DNA of 58,405 nucleotides from Mariniphaga sp. (GCA_025355585.1 JANXZJ010000037.1:1-58405), one strand, 5' to 3'; positions 27,856-36,313 are shown, counted from the stretch's first letter. Notes: generated by a model not told the origin, from the letters alone. Numbers and translations are program-made.

Positions 27856-28235
27856 GTCAAAGTGTTTCGATTGTCAGCTATGAAAATTAATTTTCAGGTT
27901 TAATCTCCCAAATGCCTGTGGTTTTGATTTCTACTTCAAACGAACAGTCAATGGAAGCTGTATTAAATGAATTACCGGTTGTATATAACCTTCACATTAC
28001 ATGGGAATATTACATTTTCATAGCCTAATTTGGATCAGATAGAGTAGGTTATTCCGCTTGTACAAAAGAAGAAAGACCTATGACAGTTGAATTGTTGTTT
28101 CCATCCTACATGATTGTGGGCGTTACGTTGTCTCTTCGCTGTCCCTTTGTACATTATTTCTTTTAATGCCACTCTCAATGTAAGTAATAGAAAAGACAAA
28201 ATGTTGTATTTCAATATTTCAAATTTGAGACGATG
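27856..28235. other. AT-rich stretch without a recognisable gene
   Basis: I see no gene here. A 79-codon minus-strand frame (28035-28274) overlaps the MITE-like repeat and has no family resemblance or start context; I consider it chance. Confidence 0.5.
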
Positions 28236-28355
28236 AAAAGTCTTTTTTGCCACAAAAACACAAAATTTCACCAAAGATAAAGTGTTAAATATGAGCTTTG
28301 GTGGATTTTTGTGACTTGGAGATTTAGTGGCATTCTTATTTGTTATTTTTCAGGA
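28236..28355. repeat. MITE-like imperfect palindrome, copy 1
   Basis: The ends of this 120-base element match, in inverted orientation, the ends of the element at 32084-32273. The right end (28326-28355) equals the reverse complement of 32084-32112 with one or two changes, and the left end (28236-28264) that of 32243-32273. Inside, CACCAAAG and CTTTGGTG face each other. It has no coding capacity. Confidence 0.7.
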
Positions 28356-28397
28356 GATATTATGTATGAAAATATGACATCTATTTATTCTAATTAC

Positions 28398-28556
28398 TTA
28401 GATCCTATATTGACTGACTATTTTCTTCCTGAGAAATACATCATCTTTCCAGATGCCGGTTGTCGTACCGTCAATTCCGTTTGATTTAAAAGTGAATTTT
28501 CCGTCGTCGTGTTTTTTGCCTTCATTCCATGAACATTCGATCTGTAATACGAACAT
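28398..28556 (-). CDS. Possible small open frame or gene remnant
   Basis: A 52-codon frame reads FTFKSNGIDGTTTGIWKDD in its second half, which looks protein-like (compact, no low complexity). The frame stays open upstream without an ATG for another 20 codons. The DNA around 28534-28570 resembles 29508-29550 before the outer-membrane gene, so both may be decayed copies of the same sequence. I do not recognise a family. Confidence 0.2.
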   Translation of the reverse strand: MFVLQIECSWNEGKKHDDGKFTFKSNGIDGTTTGIWKDDVFLRKKIVSQYRI

Positions 28557-28655
28557 TTCCTTTTTGTTACCTACCTTGAGACAAAGTCGCGTAAAGTTAA
28601 AGATCGCAAAGGAATAAATACAACATTATATATTGGCAATTATTTATATCATCAA

Positions 28656-29003
28656 AATGATGAATAAAGTGCTGGATTTTAGTGCCATTGAATCACATTC
28701 CTATTCCTCTCCTATGACCATTGTCATTTGTGCTCATAAGGTGAAATACCTGCTTCACCTTGGCAAACGGGCTGATATTCCAAACGAAATAAACCTGTTT
28801 GAAGCAAGGCTCATTGTGGGTGATCCAACGGCCAGGTCGACTGCAAAGTTGTTTTTAAAGGCATAAATAAAACCAAAGTCCATGCCGTTTGAGGAACTGG
28901 TTTGAGGGGCATAATTGCCAAAATATTCGACAAAAGAACTAAACCGATCTGTTACATTATAATTGACTTCGAGTGTCGCCAAATAACTGATATCCGTTGA
29001 TTC
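28656..29003. repeat. Right copy of the direct repeat flanking the metal-efflux cluster
   Basis: Same-orientation match of 19611-19940. This copy includes the 3' third of the intact outer-membrane-type gene and about 100 bases beyond its stop. Recombination between the two copies would delete or duplicate the 9-kb segment that carries the two-component system and the czc-like pump. Confidence 0.85.
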
Positions 29004-29498
29004 CTGGTCACGGTTAATTCCAAGGTTGGAGTAAATCTTCATTTTCGGTGTCAGATCATGCCGTCCGGCAAAAGTAAAAGTGTATCCCAAATGGTCTCCT
29101 TTAAATGCGGGACTAATCGTAATGGGTAAACGAAAATAAGATACCAGCGTAATTTTAGGCAATAACCCTTTCTGCACACACAACTGGTTTTTAAAGCTTA
29201 TCGTGGGCGGTCTGAACCCTGAAGTTTTGCTGCTGTCGTTTGCCAGGGAATATTGGTTCAGCAACCGTACTTCAAAATGTCTTGTGACACCGAATCGTAT
29301 CAGTGTTACGTTATCAAAGCCGGTTGTTACTTCATCGAACTTCGAATATTGCAGACCCGTTTCAAGCTGGATCAGGTTTTTCTCAACAATATGGGTGCCG
29401 TCACTTTGATCGGGCCGGTCAGTATTTATCACATTCTGCGCAGATAATCCATAGCTGCAGATGAAGATGATTCCTGCAAAGAGTATATTTTTTCTCAT
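28755..29498 (-). CDS. Outer-membrane-type protein, PF13557-like ('MetA-pathway of phenol degradation' family)
   Basis: A 247-residue protein with a signal peptide (1 to about 20, ending GLSAQ). INTDRPDQSDGTHIVEKNLIQLETGLQY is the usual opening of this family of outer-membrane beta-barrel proteins. Alternating hydrophobic beta strands run to the end, and the last residues (SFGISARLPR) are close to a barrel end. Family members are annotated as putative transporters; no substrate is known. It lies convergent to, and about 1 kb from, the czc operon and has a truncated second copy on the other side of it. Confidence 0.82.
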   Translation of the reverse strand: MRKNILFAGIIFICSYGLSAQNVINTDRPDQSDGTHIVEKNLIQLETGLQYSKFDEVTTGFDNVTLIRFGVTRHFEVRLLNQYSLANDSSKTSGFRPPTISFKNQLCVQKGLLPKITLVSYFRLPITISPAFKGDHLGYTFTFAGRHDLTPKMKIYSNLGINRDQESTDISYLATLEVNYNVTDRFSSFVEYFGNYAPQTSSSNGMDFGFIYAFKNNFAVDLAVGSPTMSLASNRFISFGISARLPR

Positions 29499-29679
29499 CT
29501 GTTAATATTCAACCTGTATTACGAACAGTACCTTTTTGTTATCTATCAACAAAGTGAAAGTATTATTGTTCGCTTTAAAACCCAGCTGTTTTATATTAAG
29601 ATAACAGATGACGATCTCAGTTGGCAGCATCAGGACAAACGATACCGATTCATTTAAACTTTTAGTCATAGAATGAGAA

Positions 29680-29706
29680 AGCCCCCGGGTATAATACCTG
29701 AGGGCT
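29680..29706 (-). terminator. Terminator of the coiled-coil secreted protein gene
   Basis: AGCCC and AGGGCT with inner CAGGTATTATACCCGG pairing form a GC-rich hairpin about 20 bases after the stop at 29727. On the minus strand it is followed by TTTCTCATT. Confidence 0.65.
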
Positions 29707-29726
29707 TCCATTTATTGCCTAAAATT

Positions 29727-30314
29727 TTATTTCTTTTTCTTTGTTTGTACTGTTTTGCCACCGCCTTTTGCAGCATCCAGCTTTGCCTGGGCAGCATCTA
29801 ATGTTTCCTGTGCTCTTTTAACGGCATCGCGTGAAGTTTTCTGGGTCGATTTGCCCCTGGTTTTGTTGTTTTCACCGGTTGTTATTTTCTTTTGAGCATC
29901 TCTTTCTTTTGTGGCCATCTCCTTCACATCGGCTCTATACTGGGTATCAATACCTTTTAATTCCTTCCTGGCTTCGGCAACTTCGGTTTTATCTTTCGAT
30001 TTCAATTGTTTATCCAATGCTTTCACCTTCGCCTTGTATCCTTTTTCCCTGACGCTCTTTTCAGATTCTGCTTGTTTCAGTTCAGCTTTGCCTTGTTTCA
30101 CCATTTCAGGACCGACATTCACCAACGAATCGGCAGTAGCCGCCCTTTTTTCAGCTTTGTCCAATGAAACTTTGGCAGTTCCAACAGTTGTTTCCAACCG
30201 TTTTAAATCAGCTGCTTTTTTACTCTCGGCAGTTTGAGGTTGCGTTTGAGCAAAAGAAGGATGTAAACTGCAAACCGCGATCATCACTAAAAGGACCAGT
30301 TTTATTTTATTCAT
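29727..30314 (-). CDS. Secreted lysine-rich coiled-coil protein
   Basis: I choose Met at 30314 (195 residues) because it starts a clean signal peptide (MNKIKLVLLVMIAVCSLHPSFAQ); the frame extends upstream to 30395. The mature part is almost entirely charged helix (Lys, Glu, Ala), predicted coiled coil, ending in a basic KKKK tail. No enzyme motif is present. It may be a periplasmic structural or nucleic-acid-binding protein. A -7-like TAACTTTG (minus strand, 30413-30420) lies about 100 bases upstream. Confidence 0.7.
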   Translation of the reverse strand: MNKIKLVLLVMIAVCSLHPSFAQTQPQTAESKKAADLKRLETTVGTAKVSLDKAEKRAATADSLVNVGPEMVKQGKAELKQAESEKSVREKGYKAKVKALDKQLKSKDKTEVAEARKELKGIDTQYRADVKEMATKERDAQKKITTGENNKTRGKSTQKTSRDAVKRAQETLDAAQAKLDAAKGGGKTVQTKKKK

Positions 30315-30860
30315 TTTAAATACATTGCATTTCTGCAGATTCGGAACTGTTTTCATAACATCAGATTTTAAACAATATTTAAACATAAGTTTCAATTCAA
30401 AGCAAAGTTATGATTTATGCAATCAAATTGCAGTTGTTCAGGTAAAAATTATTTGATGTGGGTCCAATAAAAACAATGCCCAGATTACAACCGGATTGCA
30501 AATCTTTATCCGGACATTATTTGAAAAATTTACCCTCCTGCCATTTTGCAGGATTATCGGTAATATAATCGGCAATTCGTTCGTATTCCTCCATTGACCG
30601 GATAATGTGTTCGTAATAATTGCGTTGCCACAATTTACGATCGAATCATTTCCAACCGTATTGTTTCACCCCACGGATATATTCATTGGTGGTCATTGTT
30701 TTGAACCAATCCACCAAATTACAAACGGTTGCATTGTATTTTTTATTGTGCAACCCGTATTTTTCATCGTTCGTTTCCCCATGTTTAATATCGTTTTGTT
30801 GATCATATTCGGAAATGATCGGATGTGCATTGATGTCGATGGAAGGATGTGTGTCGATTA

Positions 30861-30900
30861 TTGGACGCCCACGTAGGGGCGCCCCTACGTGGGCGTCCAA
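30861..30900. repeat. Perfect 40-bp palindrome (REP-like) inside the RAYT gene
   Basis: Bases 30861-30880 are the exact reverse complement of 30881-30900, with no loop. A degenerate relative lies at 31165-31192. Both keep the RAYT reading frame open and encode VGAPLRG or VGASLRG. Confidence 0.95.
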
Positions 30901-30903
30901 TTG

Positions 30904-30963
30904 CAAACCGTTATCCGTTTTCAAACCATTATCCGTTTGTGAACCATTATCCGTTTGTGAACC
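30904..30963. repeat. 18-bp tandem repeat inside the RAYT gene
   Basis: Three full units and part of a fourth, of the type CAAACCATTATCCGTTTG, at 30904, 30922, 30940 and 30958. The 18-base unit is in frame and adds six residues per copy (TDNGSQ/TDNGLK). Confidence 0.85.
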
Positions 30964-31444
30964 GGTGCCCATATTTTCGATAATGCAATGAAAATGATTT
31001 GGCATGATCACCATTTCGTGACACCGTTTAACGGGATATTTATTTCCCAATTCACGATACCATCGTTCCGCCATTTTACCCGCATCATTCAATATCATTT
31101 GTTTGCATCCATTTATGATGGGTTTTGAATTTGGGCATCCGTTTATGTCGGATTCAGATTCAAGACATCCACGCAGGGATGCCCCTACGACGATATCCCC
31201 AAACAAACATTCCCTGTTCTGCACACAAATGGTAATAAAATACAATCCCTCCTGCGAATAATCGTATCCTTTCAGGCGGATGGAACGACGATGATGGTTT
31301 TCGGGATGATAGGGCATCGGTTTTAAAATTGCATGCGTTAATAATTTATGGAATTCATTGCCTTCTGATCAACATTTGATGGAGATCGTCAGATGAAGTC
31401 TTATCTGGTTCTAATTGAATTACAAACCATGGCATTACAACAAC

Positions 31445-31480
31445 AAAAAAACCCCGTCAGGTATCCGGAACCTTTCAGGG
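31445..31480 (-). terminator. Terminator downstream of the 61-residue membrane protein
   Basis: Within the 335-base gap 31318-31652 the minus strand reads CCCTGAAAGGT, a loop, ACCTGACGGGG and then seven T. Two short stems pair across a tandem A-A/G-A internal loop. It lies about 170 bases after the small gene's stop. The rest of the gap shows nothing I can name. Confidence 0.6.
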
Positions 31481-31652
31481 CTTACATAAGTGACATTGTA
31501 GTTGCACAATTTCAGTCACTAACGCATATAAAATGTTGTCCAGTGTTACGCGCCTGCTCACCGGTCTGAAGCAATTCGTGATTCACAACGCGCAAAAAGA
31601 ACAATACCTGTTCTAAAATGATTTTTACTTCCAGAAAATAATACCTGTTCGT

Positions 31653-31838
31653 TTAGCCTTTTCTATAAACGACCGATTTTTTTTTCATCATGTAACCGGC
31701 AATATTGAGCAAAAATCCGATCATCGTTAATCCTCCTGCTAACATATTAACCTGGCTGGAAGGATATTCGACAACCATATAAATAACACCTGCCAAAACG
31801 ATAAGACTGATAATGTAAAATAAAATACTTGCCTTCAT
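31653..31838 (-). CDS. Small two-helix membrane protein
   Basis: A 61-residue protein with two membrane segments (about 4-23 and 33-50) and a basic tail (KKKSVVYRKG), pointing to an inner-membrane protein with the tail inside. I do not recognise a family. It is credible because the whole length is membrane-protein-like and a terminator follows. It has no close neighbour. Confidence 0.6.
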   Translation of the reverse strand: MKASILFYIISLIVLAGVIYMVVEYPSSQVNMLAGGLTMIGFLLNIAGYMMKKKSVVYRKG

Positions 31839-32083
31839 ATTATTAGGTTTTAAAATAGTTGAATAGTTACAATTGATAAACTATTTATAAACAAGTCAAT
31901 GATTCGGGACTATTTATTTTTTGTATGTAGTTGTTATTGTTTGTTAATTTTTGTAAAAATACATATTATTTCAATATTCCAAACAATAAAAAATATTTCT
32001 TTTTGAGATCAGATTTTACAAAAAATCATGCTTATCCGGAACCATTTAGTGATCAAAATAAACAGATTTCATCTTTAAGGTCT

Positions 32084-32273
32084 TCTGAAAAATAACAAAT
32101 AAGAATGCCACCAAATCACCGGGTCACCCATGCACATAAATAACCTGAGTTCGATATAAGTATTGGTTTAATGTTATGGGAATAAAGTGTTTTTAGGCTT
32201 TATCCTGCATCAGACCCTGGTTAAGACTTTAACACCGTTGTGTTTGTGATTTGGTGGCAAAAAAGATTCTTTT
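32084..32273. repeat. MITE-like element, copy 2, with 13-bp inverted ends
   Basis: GCCACCAAATCAC (32107-32119) and GTGATTTGGTGGC (32246-32258) are exact inverses 126 bases apart. The outer flanks match the element at 28236-28355 in inverted orientation. It fills most of the 453-base gap between the small membrane gene and gap; the remaining part (31839-32083) is AT-rich with nothing recognisable. Confidence 0.7.
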
Positions 32274-32291
32274 TATACTCTCTGTCCTGTT

Positions 32292-33290
32292 TTAAAATTG
32301 CTTACTCACGATTTCAATTAAATCTGCAATACGGTTGGAGTATCCCGATTCGTTATCGTACCATCCGAATACCTTTATGTTTGCACCGATGACCATTGTT
32401 AATTCACTGTCGAATAAACATGAGGAAGGATCGCCGACGATGTCGGCCGAGACCAGCATTTCATCCGAATACTTCAGATATCCTTTTAAGGGTCCACTGG
32501 CTGCTGCCATTTTAAAAGCGGTATTTATTTCATCCTTTGTTGCCTGTTTGGTGAGCATGGCCGTGAAATCGGTAATTGAACCAACAGGAACAGGTACTCT
32601 TAACGAATATCCATTCAGTTTCCCTTTTACGGAAGGGATCACCAAACCCATCGCTTTTGCAGCGCCTGTGCTTGTCGGTATGATTGAAACAGCCGCCGAA
32701 CGTGCCCTTCTTAAATCACGATGTGGCGCATCCTGCAATTTCTGGTCGGCGGTATAAGCGTGTATCGTCGTCATAAAACCGCTTTCGATCCCAAAACTAT
32801 CTTCGAGGACTTTTACCATCGTAGCAAGACAATTGGTCGTGCACGAAGCATTTGAGATAACCGTCTCGCTTCCATCCAGTGTGCCGTCGTTCACACCAGG
32901 TACGATTGTCTTTAAATCTCCGGTGGCAGGTGCTGAAATGATTACTTTGCGGGCTCCTGCTTTAATGTGCGCCCCGGCGTTTTCCTTGTCGTTAAATAAA
33001 CCCGTCGATTCGAGTACAATGTCGACACCTAAATCTTTCCACGGTAAATCAGCCGGGTTTTTGATGGCATACGCGCGTATCTTTTTGCCATTAATAAGGA
33101 GGTTTTCGCTGTCGTACGAGACCTCACCTTCAAAAGCGCCATGAGATGAATCGTGTTTAAACAGGTGCGCGAGTGTTTTGGTGTCTGTCAGGTCATTGAT
33201 GGCCACCACTTCCAAACCATTTTTCTTTAACAATGCGCGGAAGGAAATTCTGCCGATTCTTCCGAAACCATTGATTGCTAATTTTTTCAT
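32292..33290 (-). CDS. gap: Glyceraldehyde-3-phosphate dehydrogenase, type I
   Basis: A 332-residue cytoplasmic enzyme that converts glyceraldehyde 3-phosphate to 1,3-bisphosphoglycerate with NAD in glycolysis. The NAD-binding start is INGFGRIGR, and Asp in NDLTD favours NAD over NADP. The active site is SNASCTTNC with Cys150. Other family segments are TIHAYTADQ, RRARSAAVSIIPTSTGAAKA and WYDNESGYSNR. Full family length. It appears to be monocistronic. Confidence 0.97.
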   Translation of the reverse strand: MKKLAINGFGRIGRISFRALLKKNGLEVVAINDLTDTKTLAHLFKHDSSHGAFEGEVSYDSENLLINGKKIRAYAIKNPADLPWKDLGVDIVLESTGLFNDKENAGAHIKAGARKVIISAPATGDLKTIVPGVNDGTLDGSETVISNASCTTNCLATMVKVLEDSFGIESGFMTTIHAYTADQKLQDAPHRDLRRARSAAVSIIPTSTGAAKAMGLVIPSVKGKLNGYSLRVPVPVGSITDFTAMLTKQATKDEINTAFKMAAASGPLKGYLKYSDEMLVSADIVGDPSSCLFDSELTMVIGANIKVFGWYDNESGYSNRIADLIEIVSKQF

Positions 33291-33558
33291 ACAAATTCCT
33301 TTTTTAAATAATGAATCGTTATAATCATCGTAAAGATCGTAGGGATTTATACTTCAAAAAATGGAAAAAGTTAACCATCTGACGGATATTTTTCTTCCTA
33401 TTCTTTATTTTGCAGCTTGCAACGGTGTGACGGACAAGGGAGATGTCGGAAAATCGGGGTGAATGGACAAAGTTGTAAAGAAGATGGTTTGCAAGATAAT
33501 GATTTAAAAAACCTTATTCTCCTTATTTAAAACGCCTGACGATCTGAAATTACACAAC

Positions 33559-33593
33559 AATCCCTGTCAGGGTTCGGAACCATGACAGGGATT
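33559..33593. repeat. Nested hairpin in the gap between gap and the next gene
   Basis: An exact 11-bp stem (33559-33569 with 33583-33593) carries a second small stem in its loop (GGTTC/GAACC). It lies 36 bases beyond the stop of the 33630 gene. No T-run follows, so it may be a repeat rather than a terminator; the core (GTCAGG...CGGAACC) resembles 31452-31480. The rest of the 339-base gap 33291-33629 shows no gene. Confidence 0.55.
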
Positions 33594-33629
33594 ATAACAA
33601 TATGAATAACTGCTTTATCGCCTCTTAAC

Positions 33630-34310
33630 CTACTTACCCACGAGTGTTTTATCAACGACATGAATAATTATTAAAGCAGAAGCATATGCCTTTGTATAGC
33701 GGTAGGTGATGATATAATCGTAATCTTTCTCGGCATATCCATCAACCGCTCCGCCATCGTCTTGTGTGCTGATCATTTTATCGAATGCAGGTAAGAATTT
33801 CGCTGTGCGCTCTTCCGGACTGCGTAGGTTCATCGGTCTGCCATTATCATTCAATTCCTTGATAAAACCACCGCTGTATTTTGCTTTCAGATCGGTGCAT
33901 TGTTTTCCAAGATCAAGGAAGGTTGCCTTTATTGTGGAAAGATTGGGGCTCTTGTAAAGCGTGCCTTTGTAGATGTCGCGGACAAATTCGCTTTGACCAC
34001 GTGTACCATACTTTACAGCCAGCATATAATCGGCTGATTTTGATTTATAGGCCTGACCAGGCATCCCAATTTCATCAGCAGCCGCAACAAAACCCAGGCT
34101 ATTCATTTTGGCTTCGAATGCCGCTTTGGTTAAACCCGTAAAAGTCCTGATTGCAGACATCGCGTTTTTTACATCGGGAGCAAGCGGTTTTGCAGGAACA
34201 ATGGATGACACTTTTCCCGCCTGAGGTGCAGCATTCTGGCCCTCAACATTGTTCTGCCACATGACGATGCAAAAAGATGCAGCAAACAAAATTCTGATAT
34301 AACTCTTCAT
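33630..34310 (-). CDS. Secreted protein of unknown function
   Basis: A 226-residue protein with a signal peptide (about 1-25, ending VEGQ). A central helical-and-beta part contains AMSAIRTFTGLTKAAFEAKMNSLGF, and the C-terminal part ends in hydrophobic strands (YTKAYASALIIIHVVDKTLVGK). I recognise no family. It is probably periplasmic or outer-membrane associated. It appears single and has no obvious partner. Confidence 0.7.
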   Translation of the reverse strand: MKSYIRILFAASFCIVMWQNNVEGQNAAPQAGKVSSIVPAKPLAPDVKNAMSAIRTFTGLTKAAFEAKMNSLGFVAAADEIGMPGQAYKSKSADYMLAVKYGTRGQSEFVRDIYKGTLYKSPNLSTIKATFLDLGKQCTDLKAKYSGGFIKELNDNGRPMNLRSPEERTAKFLPAFDKMISTQDDGGAVDGYAEKDYDYIITYRYTKAYASALIIIHVVDKTLVGK

Positions 34311-34518
34311 TAATAAACCTGATTATAAAGGTGATTGGTTCTTTTAGTGCGTATTTTCCGGTAATCATTAAAAATGAACCACTTAATTTCACATGATGCC
34401 GTTTTTATTTTCGCCCAAATGTAGATAATTTCTATATCATCTTCAAGGCAGACCTTTCCTTCTAAGTTTAACGTTGTAATGCAAAAATTCCGCATGAAGG
34501 ATTAAATAGAACCTATCT

Positions 34519-34911
34519 TCATTTGGTAGGAATCAGTTCAAGGTATTTGATGTCGCATTCGCTAAAATTCAAATATTGATTCATCGAACTTCCATAATTC
34601 TGAATAACAATTTTATAGCCGATGTATTGTCCTTCAATTTCATCTTTAGGTTCTGTTCCAAGAAGTCCGGTAAATGTCAGATACACTTCCTCCTCAGACT
34701 TTGTAATTGCTAAAAGTCCTTCCTGCTCTCGGAGGCTTGTTTTTATTTTATAGTGATATCCATCAGGCTGTGATGTAATGATTAACTCAATTAAACAGCC
34801 TTTTGTAGTATCTGTTTTGTAGGTGCCATCATATTTCTGAATCTCTTTTTTCTTAGATTGTCCGCAGGATGAAATAAGAAAAAGAGTCAGTATCAGTAAA
34901 ACGTTCTTCAT
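34519..34911 (-). CDS. Small lipoprotein of unknown function
   Basis: A 130-residue protein with a lipoprotein signal ending LISSC, so Cys16 should carry lipid. The mature part is beta-rich (YDGTYKTDTTKGCLIELIIT, KIVIQNYGSS), consistent with a small calycin- or lipocalin-like barrel, but I recognise no family. Confidence 0.7.
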   Translation of the reverse strand: MKNVLLILTLFLISSCGQSKKKEIQKYDGTYKTDTTKGCLIELIITSQPDGYHYKIKTSLREQEGLLAITKSEEEVYLTFTGLLGTEPKDEIEGQYIGYKIVIQNYGSSMNQYLNFSECDIKYLELIPTK

Positions 34912-35212
34912 GTCGTGAAATGTTTTTTTATCATATAACCGCGCCTTGAATTTGCAGAAAAGCTCTTTGGAATCAATTGGTTTGATATCTTGTATGAAGG
35001 TTTTATTATTCCCGCAAATGTAATAACCAATTTTATAAATTGTAAAATAATATCAAAATTTCAGGAATATCTTTTGAAGACAAAAACACATGTAACTATC
35101 ATTATTTATAATACTTTATGACTTATAGCACTTCTATATCTAATTTTCAACTTAATATTCAGTTTCTGTAACAATTTAGTTTTATTATATTGCGGCAATT
35201 CATTCAGATCAA
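34912..35212. other. Divergent intergenic region without gene
   Basis: About 300 AT-rich bases between the lipoprotein gene and the nuclease gene, which are transcribed away from each other. It must hold both promoters, but I see no exact TAnnTTTG with proper spacing. Confidence 0.5.
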
Positions 35213-36313
35213 ATGTTTGCAATCCGGTTTATCTTCGTATTATCGTTTATTCTTATCTTCCACCCACTTTACGGACCGCACCAGGCAAATGCGAATGGTA
35301 AAAGGGTTCAATCGTTGGTTTATGCAGACTGCATTCCCCAATTTGAACCAGTAACATCATTGATCTTACATTTAGAGATTCCCGGGATAAGTTCCAGAGA
35401 CAAAATAATTACGCATGCGGGTTATTCGTTGTTGTACAATGAAGCGCATGAACAAGCCAGCTGGGTTGCCTACGAATTAACGAAAGCAGAGACGAATAAA
35501 CTGTTTAACAGGTCAGACAAATTTATAACTGATCCGCTTGTATCAACAGGATCTGCAAACAATGCCGACTATTCAGGAAGTAGTTACGACCGTGGACACC
35601 TTGCACCTGCAGCAGATATGGGATGGTCGTCGAGAACAATGAAAGAATCGTTTTACTACAGCAATATGAGTCCGCAGGATCCGGCTTTTAACAGGGGTAT
35701 CTGGAAAAGCCTTGAAGAATTGGTACGATCGTGGGCGATTGAGAATGAAGCAGTGTATATTGTTACTGGTCCCGTATTGACAAAAGGATTACTCACAATC
35801 GGAAGCGATAAAGTTTCAGTTCCACGGTATTATTACAAAGTGATCCTTGATTACACGGAACCCGGGATTAAAGGAATCGGCTTTATCCTCCCCAACGAAG
35901 GTTCAAAAGAACCGCTTCAACGTTTTGCTGTTTCGATTGACAGTGTTGAGACGGTTACAGGCATTGACTTCTTCCCGCTCCTCCCCGATGAACAGGAACG
36001 TTTCATTGAAAAAACAGTTACTGTAAGTTCATGGACATGGAAAAGTACAAGCACGGTTAATGCTAAGGGAAAATCTTCGTTATCAGTACAATGCAGGGGA
36101 ATAACAAGGGCTGGTAACCGCTGTGTAAACAAGACTGTTAATGCAAGCGGTTATTGTAATCAGCATGCAAGCCAGGCTCCTGAAGCTATGAATGAACCTG
36201 AAACCGCAAATCCTTCGGACACTCCTGCCGATGGGCAAATATTTACCGGAGCACGTGGCGGGAAATACCGGATCAACGAAAAAGGGAAGAAGGTTTATCT
36301 GAAAAGGAAATAG
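35213..36313 (+). CDS. Secreted DNA/RNA non-specific endonuclease with zinc-knuckle and basic C-terminal modules
   Basis: A 366-residue protein with a signal peptide (1 to about 26). The NUC1/beta-beta-alpha-metal domain (about 35-260) has the motif DRGH at 126-129 with general base His129 and the metal-binding Asn160 in DPAFNRGIW. Two extra modules follow: a Cys-Cys-Cys-His cluster (about 293-319, CRGITRAGNRC...YCNQH), similar to DUF5763-type zinc motifs, and a C-terminal GARGGKYRINEKGKKVY (about 344-362), like the PBCV-type basic adaptor. It likely digests extracellular nucleic acid; the basic end may bind DNA. It stands alone. Confidence 0.92.
   Translation: MFAIRFIFVLSFILIFHPLYGPHQANANGKRVQSLVYADCIPQFEPVTSLILHLEIPGISSRDKIITHAGYSLLYNEAHEQASWVAYELTKAETNKLFNRSDKFITDPLVSTGSANNADYSGSSYDRGHLAPAADMGWSSRTMKESFYYSNMSPQDPAFNRGIWKSLEELVRSWAIENEAVYIVTGPVLTKGLLTIGSDKVSVPRYYYKVILDYTEPGIKGIGFILPNEGSKEPLQRFAVSIDSVETVTGIDFFPLLPDEQERFIEKTVTVSSWTWKSTSTVNAKGKSSLSVQCRGITRAGNRCVNKTVNASGYCNQHASQAPEAMNEPETANPSDTPADGQIFTGARGGKYRINEKGKKVYLKRK

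Larger units (their letters stand above)
30517..31317 (-). pseudogene. REP-associated (RAYT / Y1) transposase with a premature stop
   Basis: The reading frame begins at 31317 with SIRLKGYDYSQEGLYFITICVQNRECLFG. It has the HUH-type motif in MVIMPNHFHCIIE, typical of Y1/IS200-like RAYT transposases, and continues to KQYGWK, where TGA (30646-30648) stops it. Past the stop the same frame reads LWQRNYYEHIIRSMEEY and DYITDNPAKWQ, the conserved RAYT end, to a TAA at 30517. So a single nonsense change removes the last 42 residues. The middle is swollen by repeats: two REP-like palindromes (30861-30900, 31165-31192) translated as VGA(P/S)LRG, and an 18-bp repeat translated as TDNGSQ. RAYTs are domesticated, usually single-copy, and act on REP hairpins. 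Confidence 0.88.

Noticed and set aside
28035..28274. 79-codon minus-strand frame after the czc operon
   Set aside because: It overlaps the MITE-like repeat, has an odd composition and no recognisable domain.
29502..29711. 69-codon frame directly upstream of the outer-membrane gene
   Set aside because: It spans the terminator of the neighbouring gene and the promoter area of the outer-membrane gene; I treat it as non-coding, with a possible old remnant at its end.
30646..30648. TGA in the RAYT gene as a selenocysteine or recoded codon
   Set aside because: No selenocysteine insertion hairpin or selenoprotein family applies, and the gene carries other signs of decay; a nonsense mutation is simpler.
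34310..34495. 61-codon frame between two secreted-protein genes
   Set aside because: Cys/Ile/Lys-rich with no signal or domain; it occupies the likely leader of the 34310 gene.
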